DNA from: Hemicentrotus pulcherrimus
Taxonomy: Eukaryota > Echinodermata > Echinoidea > Camarodonta > Strongylocentrotidae
Reading direction: 5' to 3'
Length of the DNA: 64,000 nt
Assembly: GCA_003118195.1 (NCBI GenBank)
Contig: BEXV01000198.1
Location: forward strand, 239,641-303,640
Within the stretch, counting starts at the first letter, position 1; each line of letters begins with the position of its first letter. This document shows positions 1 to 11,844 of the stretch, one piece after another. Position numbers and translations under genes: made by a program. The notes beneath the pieces were generated by a model, which ran no database searches, was not told the DNA's origin, and saw nothing but the letters and a program-made list of their open reading frames with translations.

Positions 1-45
1 NNNNNNNNNNNNNNNNNNNNNNNNNNNNNNGGGGGGGGGGGGGGG
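1..45. other. assembly gap edge with poly-G
   Basis: The first 30 bases are N and the next 15 are all G. Every other N position in the window is also in or beside a G or C homopolymer, so this is most simply a contig edge where reads or assembly failed in poly-G. Nothing functional is claimed. Confidence 0.9.
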
Positions 46-958
46 TAGAAAAAGAAATAAAGATATTACAGAGACTTGCCGCCTGAAGTACAGAGACCCG
101 ACTACCTAATTATAGAAGGGTGGTTGCTTGTTAAACTGAGTTTGGTCTTCTTGTCCTTGAAATGAAAGTCTTGGCCATGGCGATTTTTTGAAAGTGATAT
201 GATCTTGTATGGTCTTTGGGATTTCTCAAACTGCCCTTTTGGCTGACCACAATGAAGTGTACCAGAGCATTGAATAGATGCAAACCAATCTCTCTCTCTC
301 TCTCTCTCTCTAACATCAAATTGAAGGTGATAATTGTCCAGTTTATTAATTCAATTTCAATTTGTTTTCTTCTTTCCATTTCTTGTCTTGGAATTCAACC
401 TTTCGTATAGATGCTATTTGGATTTTTTTCAACACAAATGCGAAGTAAATATCTCTGTAAATAATTAGCATGAAATAATGATGTGAAATTTACGCTACAT
501 TATTCCGATGATTTCACAATATTTATTTTTGATTCCCGTGCTGAAATATGCACTTTTATAAAATACATTTTTTTTAAAGAATTGAAGTGTCCATTTCAAC
601 ACACACACAAAAAAAATATTTTCGAATATTTGCTCGATTCGAACAAACTAAATGCAAATTTTTGTGAGAAGAGATTGATACACTAACATATCACTGCGCA
701 TAGCATGGTTAACAATTACACATTGCGTTTATTGAACAAAAAACACTGAGAAGTCATAAGCTAATTCAAAATGCGGGTTTATTGAATCGTCTGACACAAA
801 ATAATACAGACATTAAATTGGCACGTCGTCCAACACCGCCTTGAATTTGAACTTCACATGACTGCCAACCTCTTCCACGACATCTACCAAACGATCGACT
901 ATTTGTTTTTGTTATATCTCTGGTCGGATCGCATCTCTATATCTAACGTGATACCCTT
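46..958. other. unassigned AT-rich DNA
   Basis: No gene or transposon signature is visible. A (TC)n microsatellite lies at about 289-311 and drives the short open frames that cross it on both strands. The rest is AT-rich with frequent stops in all frames. Confidence 0.6.
289..311. repeat. (TC)n microsatellite
   Basis: About 11 uninterrupted TC dinucleotides. Open frames crossing it read as Leu-Ser or Arg-Glu repeats and are not genes. Confidence 0.95.
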
Positions 959-1076
959 GTTACACCAACGAGACCGATTACAGATCGATATGAGACCGAA
1001 GAAAATACTACATTAACCGAAATGGTTTATTTTTTTAGTGTTTGGTGGTATGTTTGAATCGGTTTCGCGGTGTGAC
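959..1076. mobile_element. short inverted-repeat element, copy A
   Basis: The left end reads GTTACACCAACGAGACCGA and the right end, reverse complemented, reads GTCACACCGCGAAACCGA, so the 118-bp unit has imperfect terminal inverted repeats of about 18 bp. Related units lie at 3694-3801 and 18191-18314. Size, inverted ends and dispersal fit a non-autonomous DNA transposon (MITE), now degenerate. No clear target duplication was seen, so the superfamily is not assigned. Confidence 0.6.
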
Positions 1077-3693
1077 TTGGTTAAGGGATACATACTCTTG
1101 AGATTGGCCGTATGGAAAGGACATATTACCGAAGAACTCATCAATCCATGAGATACTATTAGGGATGCTGATAGGTAAACAGTAGCCATAAATAGCTACA
1201 CCTATACTCTCTTCGCTTGGTAATAAAGCACTGCAGTACCTCCCTCAATTTTAAAGGGATACTCAAAAAAATACATATTCTGAACGCGATCTCTTTTCCA
1301 ATCAGAGTTTAATAATGTTTAACTACTGCACAAAAGCAAAATCTGCAATCTACGACATAGAGCTAAAGAATCTAGATTGAGTTAACATTACCACCTTTAC
1401 AGGAACACTTCCTTTCCTACATTGTTTTATGAAAATAAAAATTATTTTAGAAAAATGTAAAATTACAGTCTATTTAAACTTGCAGAAGGTTAGGCCTGGA
1501 AACAATGAATAATTCATAATGTGACGTGAAATTAGATTATCAAATAATCATTATCGTAATGATGGTTGAAGTGAATTAATGTATGATTGAGAGGTCTAGG
1601 TAAAAGACTACATGTAAGAAATTTTTCACAAAGTAAAATTAAAAAATTAAAATGTCTAATCTGTCGGTCAGATTGATCTTGCCTCCGTCAAACTCATGTG
1701 ATGTCAATGGGCTTACGCAATGGATTGCAATTGTATACTAATTATTATAACAATATCGAATATTAAAAAATGGTAAGAGTCTTTTTAATCTCATCATTGT
1801 CCTGTATCACATGGTTTTCATCTACACTTTAGGCTTATGATATAAATATCGGAAGTAGAGGGTGAGATAAGGCCTTAGGTGCCGGAAAAAGGACTGAGTT
1901 TAAAAAACAAAAACAAGTCCATAACGATGATATAGAACAATGTGGAGGGGACCTAAATAACCCTTGCCATGAGTAATAGTGTTCGATTGTTCTTTGTTAG
2001 TTTAATGAGGAGTACATCATTCCGCTTTCACACCAGAACATTACATTTTGGGAAAACCTGATTACATGTACCATACCACAAATACCGTTCGTAGATAATT
2101 TAGTGACGTTCTTTACTTCTTTCGACAGCTAAGAAAAGAATTGCATGCTTGTGGTGATTCGTAAATAAGAGGTACACAGGATTCCAAGTTCGAATATTTT
2201 TCCGAACATAACCTGTCGGACCTACTCGATAACTAGTGACAATACAAGGTGTCAAACAGCTCGTAACATATGCATCTTCCAAAATAATTTTGCCACTTAG
2301 TGGAACAAATTTTAATCAAATTGCGAATACATCGTACTATTAGTCTGGGTTAAAAACCACCAATTCACCAAAGATGGTAACATGATGACGTCACTTGCCT
2401 GTTCAGATACAAATGACAATAAAGATGAATGATGTGAACGTGTCCTCATATAATTGGGTCATGTACAAACACTACTGCCGATAAAACGTCACAATGAGAA
2501 GTACAGAGTAGATTACTCCCAAGCTTTTCAAAAATCCAAGGAAAAAAAACGAAGGAAAAAAAGTTTGCGGAGATCGTTGAGGGTTTGGTGGTCGGAACTC
2601 ACTCTATAATTCAGAAATGTCAGAGATACGGGGGAGGTGTGAACGTTAAGAGAAGATCATTGATCAACATCACCCATCCCAGACATGCATACAATGTAGA
2701 TGGGACTGAGACAATCATTATTCAAGTTATAACCTTTAATATGACGACATAAATCCTGTGAATTTCCAAAGGCCACATGCAAACATATCACTGAATCATC
2801 GATAGGACAAATGACAAGGTTTACATATATCGATTTTTTCCATTCTTCTAAATAATATATGGTATCCACCTGAGTTCAACAATTATTTAAGATTTGTCAA
2901 GTTTAACCAAAAAATTATATCGAATGATATTTAAGAATCTATTGGAAAAAAAGTATTGATACGAGTGACTATTTTTTGCGGTAAGATTTCAATGAGATAT
3001 TAATTTAGCTTTATAGTCGATATTAACACGTATTTCAAAAATCAAATTTTGTACAATTAATGCATATTTTTGCAACGTTTTAGGGTAAATCGCTCAAAAC
3101 AATGTTTTATCATTGTGTCGTGTTTTAACAGCTTATCATTTGTATACACTAGTTCAATGAATCATTGGAATACGTTATGTAAGCATATATATCAATTTGT
3201 AATATTTAAAACCCAATACGCTACAAGCTATAAACATATCGATTAATTCGCCATTAAATTTAGCCCATCAAATTGGATAGTATAACAGGACACATGGTTG
3301 ATCGAGCTGGCAACTTCAAGGTGAAATCGCCCTTTCATTGCTCGCTCAACTGCTGGCTCGGAACACACTATAATCAGGTGAAATAGAAAGTGTTTCGAAC
3401 CCACTACTCTTTTAATTAACGGTATTATATTTTCATTCTACCCTATCACATAAACTGACGCGGCGAGATAAAACAACGAGTTTCATGTTAGCTCTTAACG
3501 ATCATTAAAGTAAGCGCTTATTTCAGTTTCACTTGTGTTGGGGAGTATTAAAATGGTTGTTTTGTCTTTTGTGATGTAACTAAACAAGATGGGATGGGAA
3601 GCTCGGCAAGGGGAAGGACATAGAGGTCATGGATATGTTTAATAACCTATTCATCGAGAAAGCTGAAGTTACCCTCTGTCTACTAATGTCCCA
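1077..3693. other. unassigned AT-rich DNA
   Basis: No supportable gene, RNA or repeat family was seen. Short frames (for example 2100-2282 and 2657-2869, minus) have no recognisable domain. A canonical TGACGTCA palindrome sits at 2386-2393, but a single 8-mer in unannotated DNA carries little weight. Confidence 0.6.
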
Positions 3694-3801
3694 GTTACAC
3701 CAACGAGATCGACACATGACCGACAGTTGATCGAATAAAACATGATCGAGCCCCGAATGGACAATAACCAGTCAGTTAGGAGTCGAGTTTGGATGTGTGA
3801 C
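3694..3801. mobile_element. short inverted-repeat element, copy B
   Basis: It starts GTTACACCAACGAGATCGA, nearly the same as copy A, and ends in GTGTGAC. Its interior shares the 14-mer CCCCGAATGGACAA (3751-3764) with copy C (18252-18265), plus neighbouring matches in the same order (GAAYAAAACATG before it, CAGTC and GAGTCG after it). This makes B and C relatives over most of their length. The terminal repeats are more eroded than in copy A. Confidence 0.6.
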
Positions 3802-4011
3802 AGACCTTAAACTTAAATTGTCTCACTCTCGAGCATTTTCTTGGTAATTTTCGGATTAATTTATATACAACGGATGATATAAACAAATAATAACCATAGT
3901 TATTTTTTTAATGAAACAACCAATGTAACAATGGATTTCTTTAACTGGTTCATGCGGTGAGTCAGTGTTATTATCGATGTCTAATGATTACAAAGTATTG
4001 TATAGTGTTTA

Positions 4012-4014
<3 letters not shown>

Positions 4015-4047
<33 letters not shown>
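4015..4047. repeat. (TA)n microsatellite
   Basis: About 16 TA dinucleotides without interruption. Confidence 0.95.
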
Positions 4048-5768
4048 CCTTAATACAATAATACAAGTTTACGACGAAGCCGAAAAACATTAATGAACCA
4101 AAGCGTCCGCGGGAAAGCTAGTCTTCTGAATACTGAATGGATATTCTGAATCAATATTGATAAGTGTAAATCCAATTAAAATTGATAAGCAGGTTGATGA
4201 ATTATTAAAGCTTTCCCAGACCGACCATGAGTCCATATAGTAATATAAACCTTGTCGGTTCTAACACGCGAGCAATTAGACCTTTATTGGTGATACAGCG
4301 ATTAGAAATATAGCTTCCGGAATTCAAGGATGAATTGATACGGGCCATGTCAATTTTGAAACGAACAAACGACTGACTAGTATCAAATGAATGAAATGTG
4401 TACCGTTTCATATGGCAAGCATTGACCACCGTATTTTTTCATATAGAGTATAAAAACATCATATTCATAATATTTAATCCAACGCATGTTCAAACAATCT
4501 ATATATTTGAAAGGTAGACATTAAAAAGAAAGTAATAATTACAATAAAATAAAATACATTTTCAAAAAATCAATGTTCATTGTAGTCAATAATTAGCTGT
4601 AATGCACGTATTTCTAAAAGAAAAAATGACAAATTACGTCAAAGGAAAATAAAACCAGGTGCCCAATCAATTAATCTGAAGTGAGTTCAGTATTAATTAT
4701 AACAATAATACTTCTAGCCGATGTATTTGAAAACTCTACACAATAGCTAACAATCAGTCCAACATTATCGAGCAGAAACAGTTTATTTGCTTCTTTTCGC
4801 AAACTCATGAAAAGTCATGAAGTTACCCTTTCATATAGACATTTCAATATAAATATAATTATCACGTGACTGTATTAGGTTAACAAACATCAATATACAA
4901 TCACTTGTTATATATCCTAATCATTGCACTCATGTGTACACATTACCGCAGTCTCTAAGCGTAGACATTATCAAAATATCAATTTCCGGAAACCTTCAAT
5001 AAATAAAGCCAAACTCGTATTTGAAACATATCGGTTAGAGCCCTATGTGAAGAGCAGTTTTGCTATTAGTCTAGCATTAGAGTGTTCCCACTCCAAAGCA
5101 GACAGATAACTGTTTTTAGAATGATGTCATTAATGACTATTATGTACCTCAAAATACCAATGCGATTAGCGTGATTAAACCTGATACTAATACCGTAGGT
5201 AGGAAGTTCACCAAATCACTCAAACGTTTTAAGTTACTACGAAAGCAAGAACTCTTGATGATTAGAAAAGTACAAGGAAAAAGATGAGCTTCTATATTTT
5301 ACTAGAAATAATTAACGTTGGTGACTTCCTGATTTTAATTTCTAACGGTTTGCGAATGCAAATTTTTGGTATCTTGATGTCGCCTTTGTGAGAACTATTT
5401 TTTGGAATTATTATTATAGATTATCACGATTCAATAATCATTATCATAACATCTGATTCACTGGAAGAAACAATAGTGAAGGCGTATGGTGTTGATAGAA
5501 GCATTCTAAGAGCAAGTTAATGGCGTCATATCAATATGCATACTATCAACACCACCAACCCTTGACTCCGCATGACCTTCAGACAAAGATAAATTTCTCT
5601 TCGATTGAACTAGCTATCACCATGTCCAGACATTTCAGCTGCTCTCTCATTATCATTCGTATATCTGTTATTTGTTCCCTCTTTGTTTATTGACATAATA
5701 CAAAAAGGAGCGTTAAAAGAATAAATGATTTCATTCTCAATTTACGAATATTGATGATTAAACAAAGA
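4048..5768. other. unassigned AT-rich DNA
   Basis: No gene or repeat family recognised. Short frames at 4205-4429 (minus) and 4924-5109 (plus) show no domain, signal peptide or splice context. Confidence 0.55.
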
Positions 5769-6074
5769 CCAGAGGTGTGTTTCACAAAGATCCTAAGTCG
5801 AACTTAACTCTTAAAAATTATGGAGAGCCATTTGTATCATTCAAATAAAAATATTCAAAAGCAAAAATTGAAGTATTCAGACTTTTCATAAATTCTGCAT
5901 CAAGAACATGAAATCTCCCTTGACAATAGAAAATATGAATGATGTGAATAAACATTTTATGCCTTTTAAAATAACTTTTACAAAATATTTTCAAAGATGC
6001 TAACAGCTTTCCATGAATGTTAAGTCCAACTTAGAGATAAGTTCAACTTAGGATCTTTGTGAAACACCCCCTGG
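5769..6074. mobile_element. MITE with TGTTTCACAAAGATCC ends
   Basis: A 306-bp unit bounded by long terminal inverted repeats. The left arm contains TGTTTCACAAAGATCCTAAG (from about 5778) and continues with CGAACTTA. The right arm, reverse complemented, is identical over those 20 bases and continues with TGAACTTA, giving about 27 of 28 matching positions. Both ends begin CCAG, then G-rich bases. The interior is AT-rich with no coding frame, as expected of a non-autonomous DNA transposon. The target duplication is not clear, so the superfamily is left open. A frame at 6020-6259 (minus) partly reads through the right arm and is spurious. Confidence 0.8.
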
Positions 6075-7045
6075 ATTAGTATTATCTCTTTATCATTACT
6101 AATATTGTAACCATTGTCATTCTCACAACTTTTTAAAATTATTATTATCATTTTCAATATCTTTGTTGTAAGAAAATTATTACTCCTATAATTATCAAGA
6201 CTATTACAACAACAACAACAGATATTTTGTACTGTTTTTGTTATTATTATCATTATCATTCATACATCCTTTTATTTAACAATTTACAGAAATGGTCATT
6301 AAAGATTTGGTAATGACAGTCATTATAACCATACCATAACAAAGTACAATTATTCTAATATAATTATATTTACACGTTTTAAAACTTCTTGTATTAATAC
6401 ATGCACAGTTTCATCTAAACCAGGTGGCTATAGAATAAAAAGTGGAAGGATATAACCATGCTTGTTAGAGCTGTATGTATAGTTTGACATCCTATCTAAA
6501 ATTTACTTGGTTTTCAGCATTTCTGCATAATTTATGCCAAATTTTATTCACACTTCAAAGTGCCTGATGGAAGTAATCATATCAGTGTGTGGTTTGGATT
6601 TTTCTTGCACTGCGTTGGTAACAATCAAACGCGAGGACTCATCAGTAGATATCGAGTTTTGCAACCAATAATTGATGGGTCGTGAAGTACTTTACTGTTT
6701 GGCCATATGGTCACTAGCCTTGTTGCAGTGTGTACAGATTTATCGAAACTCTATTATAATCGTTGCTTTAGATATTGAGTGCACATGAAGTGTATCGAAT
6801 CGCGCTTTAGTAATCCATGTATAATATACATACACAAACGCCTTGATTTTTCTAGCTTCTATGTTAGTTTACCCTTTTTAAAATGATAGGAAGAAAAAAG
6901 AAGAAATTTATAAATAATCCTTTCTGAAACGAGACACAAGAGGAAGTTTACGATGTGTTACGATGTGCTGTATCATAATTTACTGTGTATTATTATTTTT
7001 AAAATGTGTTAAAATCGATTAGAAACGACAAATCTATGCTCTTCT
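6075..7045. other. AT-rich DNA with ATT/CAA patches
   Basis: Between about 6080 and 6260 there are imperfect ATT and ATC runs and a short (CAA)n block, which make the Ile- and Cys-rich frame seen on the minus strand. The remainder has no recognised feature. Confidence 0.6.
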
Positions 7046-7300
7046 TTATTTTATCAAACGCACAGATTCATATGTACATGGAACACAATACAAACAACAG
7101 AAGCTTTTGATCATGACCATGCACCCGAGTGAAATATTTGCTTTAACCTCCATAACGTCAAGTGGGAGTGAATATGAGAGGAATTGGAGTGGATAATAAA
7201 TGCCGGGATTGGAAGGGTTAAAATCCCTGTACCCTGGATCTCGTTCCATCCACCTCTCCATCAAGGCCGGTGTGCGATCGAACAACTCGAACGCGTCCAT

Positions 7301-7980
7301 GTAATAGCATTAAAACATCGTTAATTCACAGCTGTACCAATTTCTCGCTCGGCCCTGGGGACTGCGATAGCCAGTACTTATACCATGAACTTCCTACTTA
7401 CTATCACGTCTGTACATTATTGCCTGCAATCAGATTTCTTACTGGTATGCACATGTTCTAAAATGCGAGTACCTACACATTTCGATCCTTTATCTGATAT
7501 AAGAAAAACTTTCCCCCAAATTGTCCAGATAGCAGGCGAGCTAATTGAATGGGCTGTTTGATCAGAAAAGCGGTGTAGGGGTAGGCCAGCTCAGTCATAT
7601 ATCTAAGCAGCTATTCCCTATTTTTAATAACTTCATCCATTGCGTATACAGATTGCAATGATTTTCCCCTCACTTTGGGTGGAAGGCGATTAGAGGTCTT
7701 TCTTTATCAAAGATACATATACGTTATACAGAGATATCTAGTACTACATAATCAAAAGCGCAGATTTAAATATTTCAGATATGTAGTGTTTTATCACATC
7801 CCCTTTTTTTAAACAAAACCTTGCAGTAAATATGTAGACTCTCTTTCTTGGCGAATTCCCAGAGAGCCTCTCTTCATTAAAATACTAAATCTACTTGAAA
7901 AGTGTATTTTGCTCTGAATATATCAGAGAAGGGAAAATAGAAATATAAACCCTAAAAATTAAAGTGTGTCTGTTTCTTAC
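7301..7980. other. unassigned AT-rich DNA
   Basis: No gene or repeat recognised. It lies between a short unassigned minus-strand frame (7046-7300) and the candidate exon at 7981-8312. Confidence 0.5.
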
Positions 7981-8312
7981 CTGGATATTTATTCGATGGT
8001 TGGATGTCACGTAACAGTGGCAACGGGTTAGACGCCAGGCATATGAAATCCACTCAGAAGTTATACTCTTGAAGTGGCTGAGCTCAGCGGGTACAAAATA
8101 TTGGAGAAGAAATCAGAGAGATGAAGTATAGATCCGTCAGAAAACTGGTCCAACTCGAAGAAGGCACAAACCACCAGGTACAGATAAAACTCTTCCAGTC
8201 ATAGTTGCGATCCAACGAAGTTAAGAAATCCGTTTAAATGGTATCCAGACAGGAAGATGTGCACAGATTGGTCACGTGCAATATCCACACAAAGTCCATC
8301 AGGTATTGATTG
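7981..8312 (-). other. candidate exon, unrecognised
   Basis: Read on the minus strand, position 8312 directly follows a plausible 3' splice site: a T-rich tract ending GTTTTGACAG. The frame entered there encodes 37 residues before a TGA at 8199-8201, beginning QSIPDGLCVDIARDQSV. Past that stop the same frame runs about 49 more codons. Near the low-coordinate end is an AATAAA, and at 7980/7981 a strong 5' splice match, CAG followed by GTAAGA. Either a terminal exon (stop, then 3' UTR with AATAAA) or a non-coding internal exon would fit, but not both signals together. No protein family is recognised, no partner exon was found, and splice-like strings are common by chance. Confidence 0.2.
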
Positions 8313-8689
8313 CTGTCAAAACACAAACAGACGAAGTTTGTTTAAAAATTTGATTTCTTTATAAACAACACGCAATGTATCCAAAATAGAGTTCGCAGAA
8401 GGTATGTGACGATAAAAAGATATCAACAAAACAATTAATGTTCCATTAAACTAATTTGATGTATTCAACCGGAGTGGCTTAAGTTATTTCCGGCATTGCA
8501 AACAAATGACATTTGAATCAGAGAAGATGTCGCGTTATGAAGAGTGAAGAAATGTAGAAGGGTATTGCAGATACTTTCCACAATTTAATTATTGCTGAAA
8601 TAATGACGACTACAAAGAAGCGATTATAGTCACGTTTGACAGTTAAGGTCATGGAGGATGCTAGTCAGGCATCGCTGGCCAGAGACAGT

Positions 8690-8742
8690 CGACAGAGAGG
8701 AGTAGAAAGAGAGAGGGAGGAAGAGAGAGAGAGAAAGAAAGC
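8690..8742. repeat. GA-rich purine tract
   Basis: Imperfect GA, GAA and GGA repeats. A plus-strand frame across it reads as Arg-Glu repeats and is low complexity. Confidence 0.85.
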
Positions 8743-8892
8743 CAGGCTTCATCCAGAGTACAGGCTTGATGTGTCAGAAGTAAGACAGTCCGCCAGCCGG
8801 GCACCTTACTCTCTTTCTGCCTCGATCTAGATGAAGCATTTTTTGCTTTCGTTCAATTTGTCGCGCCACTGTGACAGACGATATTCAACACA

Positions 8893-8957
8893 GCGTGCGC
8901 ACCGAATTCACGCGCGCCCACACAAACACACGCTCACGCACATACACGCGCACACAT
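8893..8957. repeat. CA/CG-rich imperfect repeat
   Basis: Alternating CG and CA dinucleotides with interruptions, more GC-rich than the surroundings. This is an old interrupted (CA)n tract. Confidence 0.8.
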
Positions 8958-11844
8958 TCTGTCTACCGTTGATGTGAAAACTCTCCCCAGATAAGGCCCC
9001 TGCAAAAAGGGGGCAGTGTACTGCTTACACATGGGGGCGTAATGTAATTGTAGCGACAGAACTAACGATCGAAATGTGTTGTTCAGTGACATGCCTCACA
9101 ATTCTGACGAGCCTAAATGGTAGAGAGAGAGGACAGGGTAGGAGGGAGATGCAGGGATGTGTGAATTACATCTCCTCCTTGCTATATCAATTATATTCTT
9201 ATTCCGTTTGTAGTGATGGTGTAAGGGTGTCGTGTTAAAGTCTAACCAGTGTCTATTCAGAAAGATGGAAATTTTAAGAGCCCTCATTACATCCATAATG
9301 TGCGACCATTTCCCATTAGGTAAGCTGAATAAAAGATCTTAATTTCTATATCACTTACGCAAACAAACCATCATGGCCTAAATGATTTTGCTCTATCAAC
9401 TCAAAACAATAATCTCCTAGAAATGTCAACACAAAGTAGAAGATAAAGTATGGCTTATGACGTATGTAAGACGTAATAGAGTCCCTGTGCTTTATCTCAT
9501 GATGACGTTTAAACGTTGTTTTAATTAGAGATCTTTCTCTTCTCTATCTCCTTATTCACACCTCTGTACCACAGCTTAGTATTCTTTACCGATAGTCGTA
9601 TAGACAGTCTATACTGAAAATACAATAAGCTATGATTTGTACTAGTTATAAGAATGCTAAATAACAAATAATTTCGTCCTTCCTCTCTTGTTTCTTTTTA
9701 AGCAGCTAACCTCTGTCTCTGAGCTATTTTATGAAATGGAGAGGAAGAGAGAGATAGAGAGAAATAAGATCATAAATTAGGAAAAACGTCAATCAGACAA
9801 ATGTTTAAATTAACGAAACTCTGCTGGGAAAATGAAAAATGAAAGACAATCTGTTTCCACAATTATGATAAACCATAAATTTATATAATACAGGAGTGAA
9901 AATCATATTCTATAAAGTAAATTCAGGAAAATGATCTAAAACACACTTCCTCCTTCGAGATTCATTTTAGAAGAACATAAAACTAAAATGAAACCCTAAT
10001 GCATGCTTTTGAAGAAAAAGATATTCCTTAAGAAACATAAACACAAAGCTTTTTCCCTCCATTTTAAACTCCATTTCACCTGTATACGATTATATAAATT
10101 ACAATTATTGTTGTTAGTTTGGTACTGGTAATCATCTCGTTCGACGATAAGCGGACAGTGACAGGTGGATTGTAAAACCTATAAATATTCAAAACTCGCA
10201 GGTGGAGGGATGAGAAAGGAGATTTCCATTTTCCCCTATATTTCTTTGTTGTCATGGGAATTTATTTGTACTAATGCATTCCTTTAGAATCATCCGTAAG
10301 GAGACTATTAAAGCGCACTCTAATATTCACAAAATAATTATAACGATGTTTTTTGGAATGAGCTGAGCGGTCAGTGAACTGTGTATATGAAATATTGAAT
10401 ATGACATATTCTCGTAAGAACCGACAGGTATACCGATGTTTTCTAAGATACTGGAGTAGGAGGCAGATTTATAGACGACTAGCATTGCTGGTAAATGTAA
10501 CATCTATCCATATTTTGAATATTAGACGACTCAAAGAGATTTTTTCTTCGAAACTCAAAAGATATACGCATATTTCTCCACAAACGGTTCCTGTGTATCA
10601 AGCCGACAAACAACTTAAGAAAATTTCAAACATAAATTTAGATTAAAACAGTGTCACAGTTTTATTACTTCGTAATATAGACAATAAACTCCACGGTGAG
10701 ACACCAAACCACCTCATGAACAAACTGAGAGCACCACAATATAAATATGAGAGAAACATAACCGTGTGTCACAAACTTTAAGTTGTAATCTTTTCAAAGT
10801 AGAACAAAGAACGTCCTTTAAACCACCTTTTCAAAACATATTATCCCTGTTTCCTTAGAAACCTCAACTTTAATAACAAAAGCAAGTTTCTCCAAAAGAC
10901 TGGTGTACTTATACATTCAAAGTTAATTATGAATGTTTATTTCCTGAGGACCTAGTTTCGAGTTTATCTATTAACTTGTTATTAATGACTGAATTCCAGT
11001 CTGCATACATTATATGTTGCTATGTCGGACTAGCCTCGGACAGGCTTTCAGATTGTCTACAACAACCTGTCTGTTGATGGCTCCATGTTCATATATTTTT
11101 TCTGCATACGAATGCAATTGACACTCCCTTAGTTATCCTAATATTCGTTTTCTGTAAGGACATAGATATAATCTCATGTTGTCAGGTGTCACTAACACCA
11201 ATCTAGCTTGTCTCAGAGATAACTTATCGCAAGGTATGGCGTGTGGTCCTTTTGTTTCCTGTCTGAGATCCCACCAGGTGTTTATCTGTCTACATATCTA
11301 CCCGATGAGGGCGTTGGTCCTGATCACCTATGTCTTACAGGTGATTGGTCCGAATACCTGAACGAAGGTATTACACAATGTATTCTTATCATTCGCTTAT
11401 GTAGTCGTGAGCCGCATGTTAACGTAACACACTGGTCCTCATTACGTTCTGGAAAATATTGCCAAAGAACGGGCACATGCGAACGAAGTTGAACGTGGTA
11501 GCAACTGTTTAAGAACTTCATGGACGGGCTAGGACTGGCTTGGATGGGAAAGGTGCTCTATACCTTTGATTCTGTTCAAACTTTCCCCCGTCCTTCAATT
11601 AGACGGAGTGACAGCGTACTTTAAACGAGATGGACGTATTACCAACGGAATTGCCGTACTTCGATCATATGATTAAATAAGATTTTACATACATACATGT
11701 ATGTATCCAAAATATAATTTGAATCCATGGTTAATGTTTGAGTCATTGTCATGACTTGAATTACCATGATTTGGAACATGTGACTAATCATTAACTTTAT
11801 CTTAACGCAAGTACAATCATTGTCCATAATTAAGACAACCCCCA
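8958..11844. other. unassigned DNA
   Basis: No supportable gene or family. The part at 11180-11640 is less AT-rich and is open in several overlapping frames on both strands (11176-11521), which suggests chance rather than one selected frame. A perfect 18-bp palindrome, ATACATACATGTATGTAT, lies at 11689-11706; it is a folded CATA microsatellite. Confidence 0.55.

Noticed and set aside
2386..2393. cAMP-response element TGACGTCA
   Set aside because: An isolated 8-mer with no promoter context; another occurs near 52585, within chance expectation for 64 kb.
8893..8957. CpG-island promoter
   Set aside because: The CG content comes from an interrupted CA/CG repeat, with no first exon identifiable.
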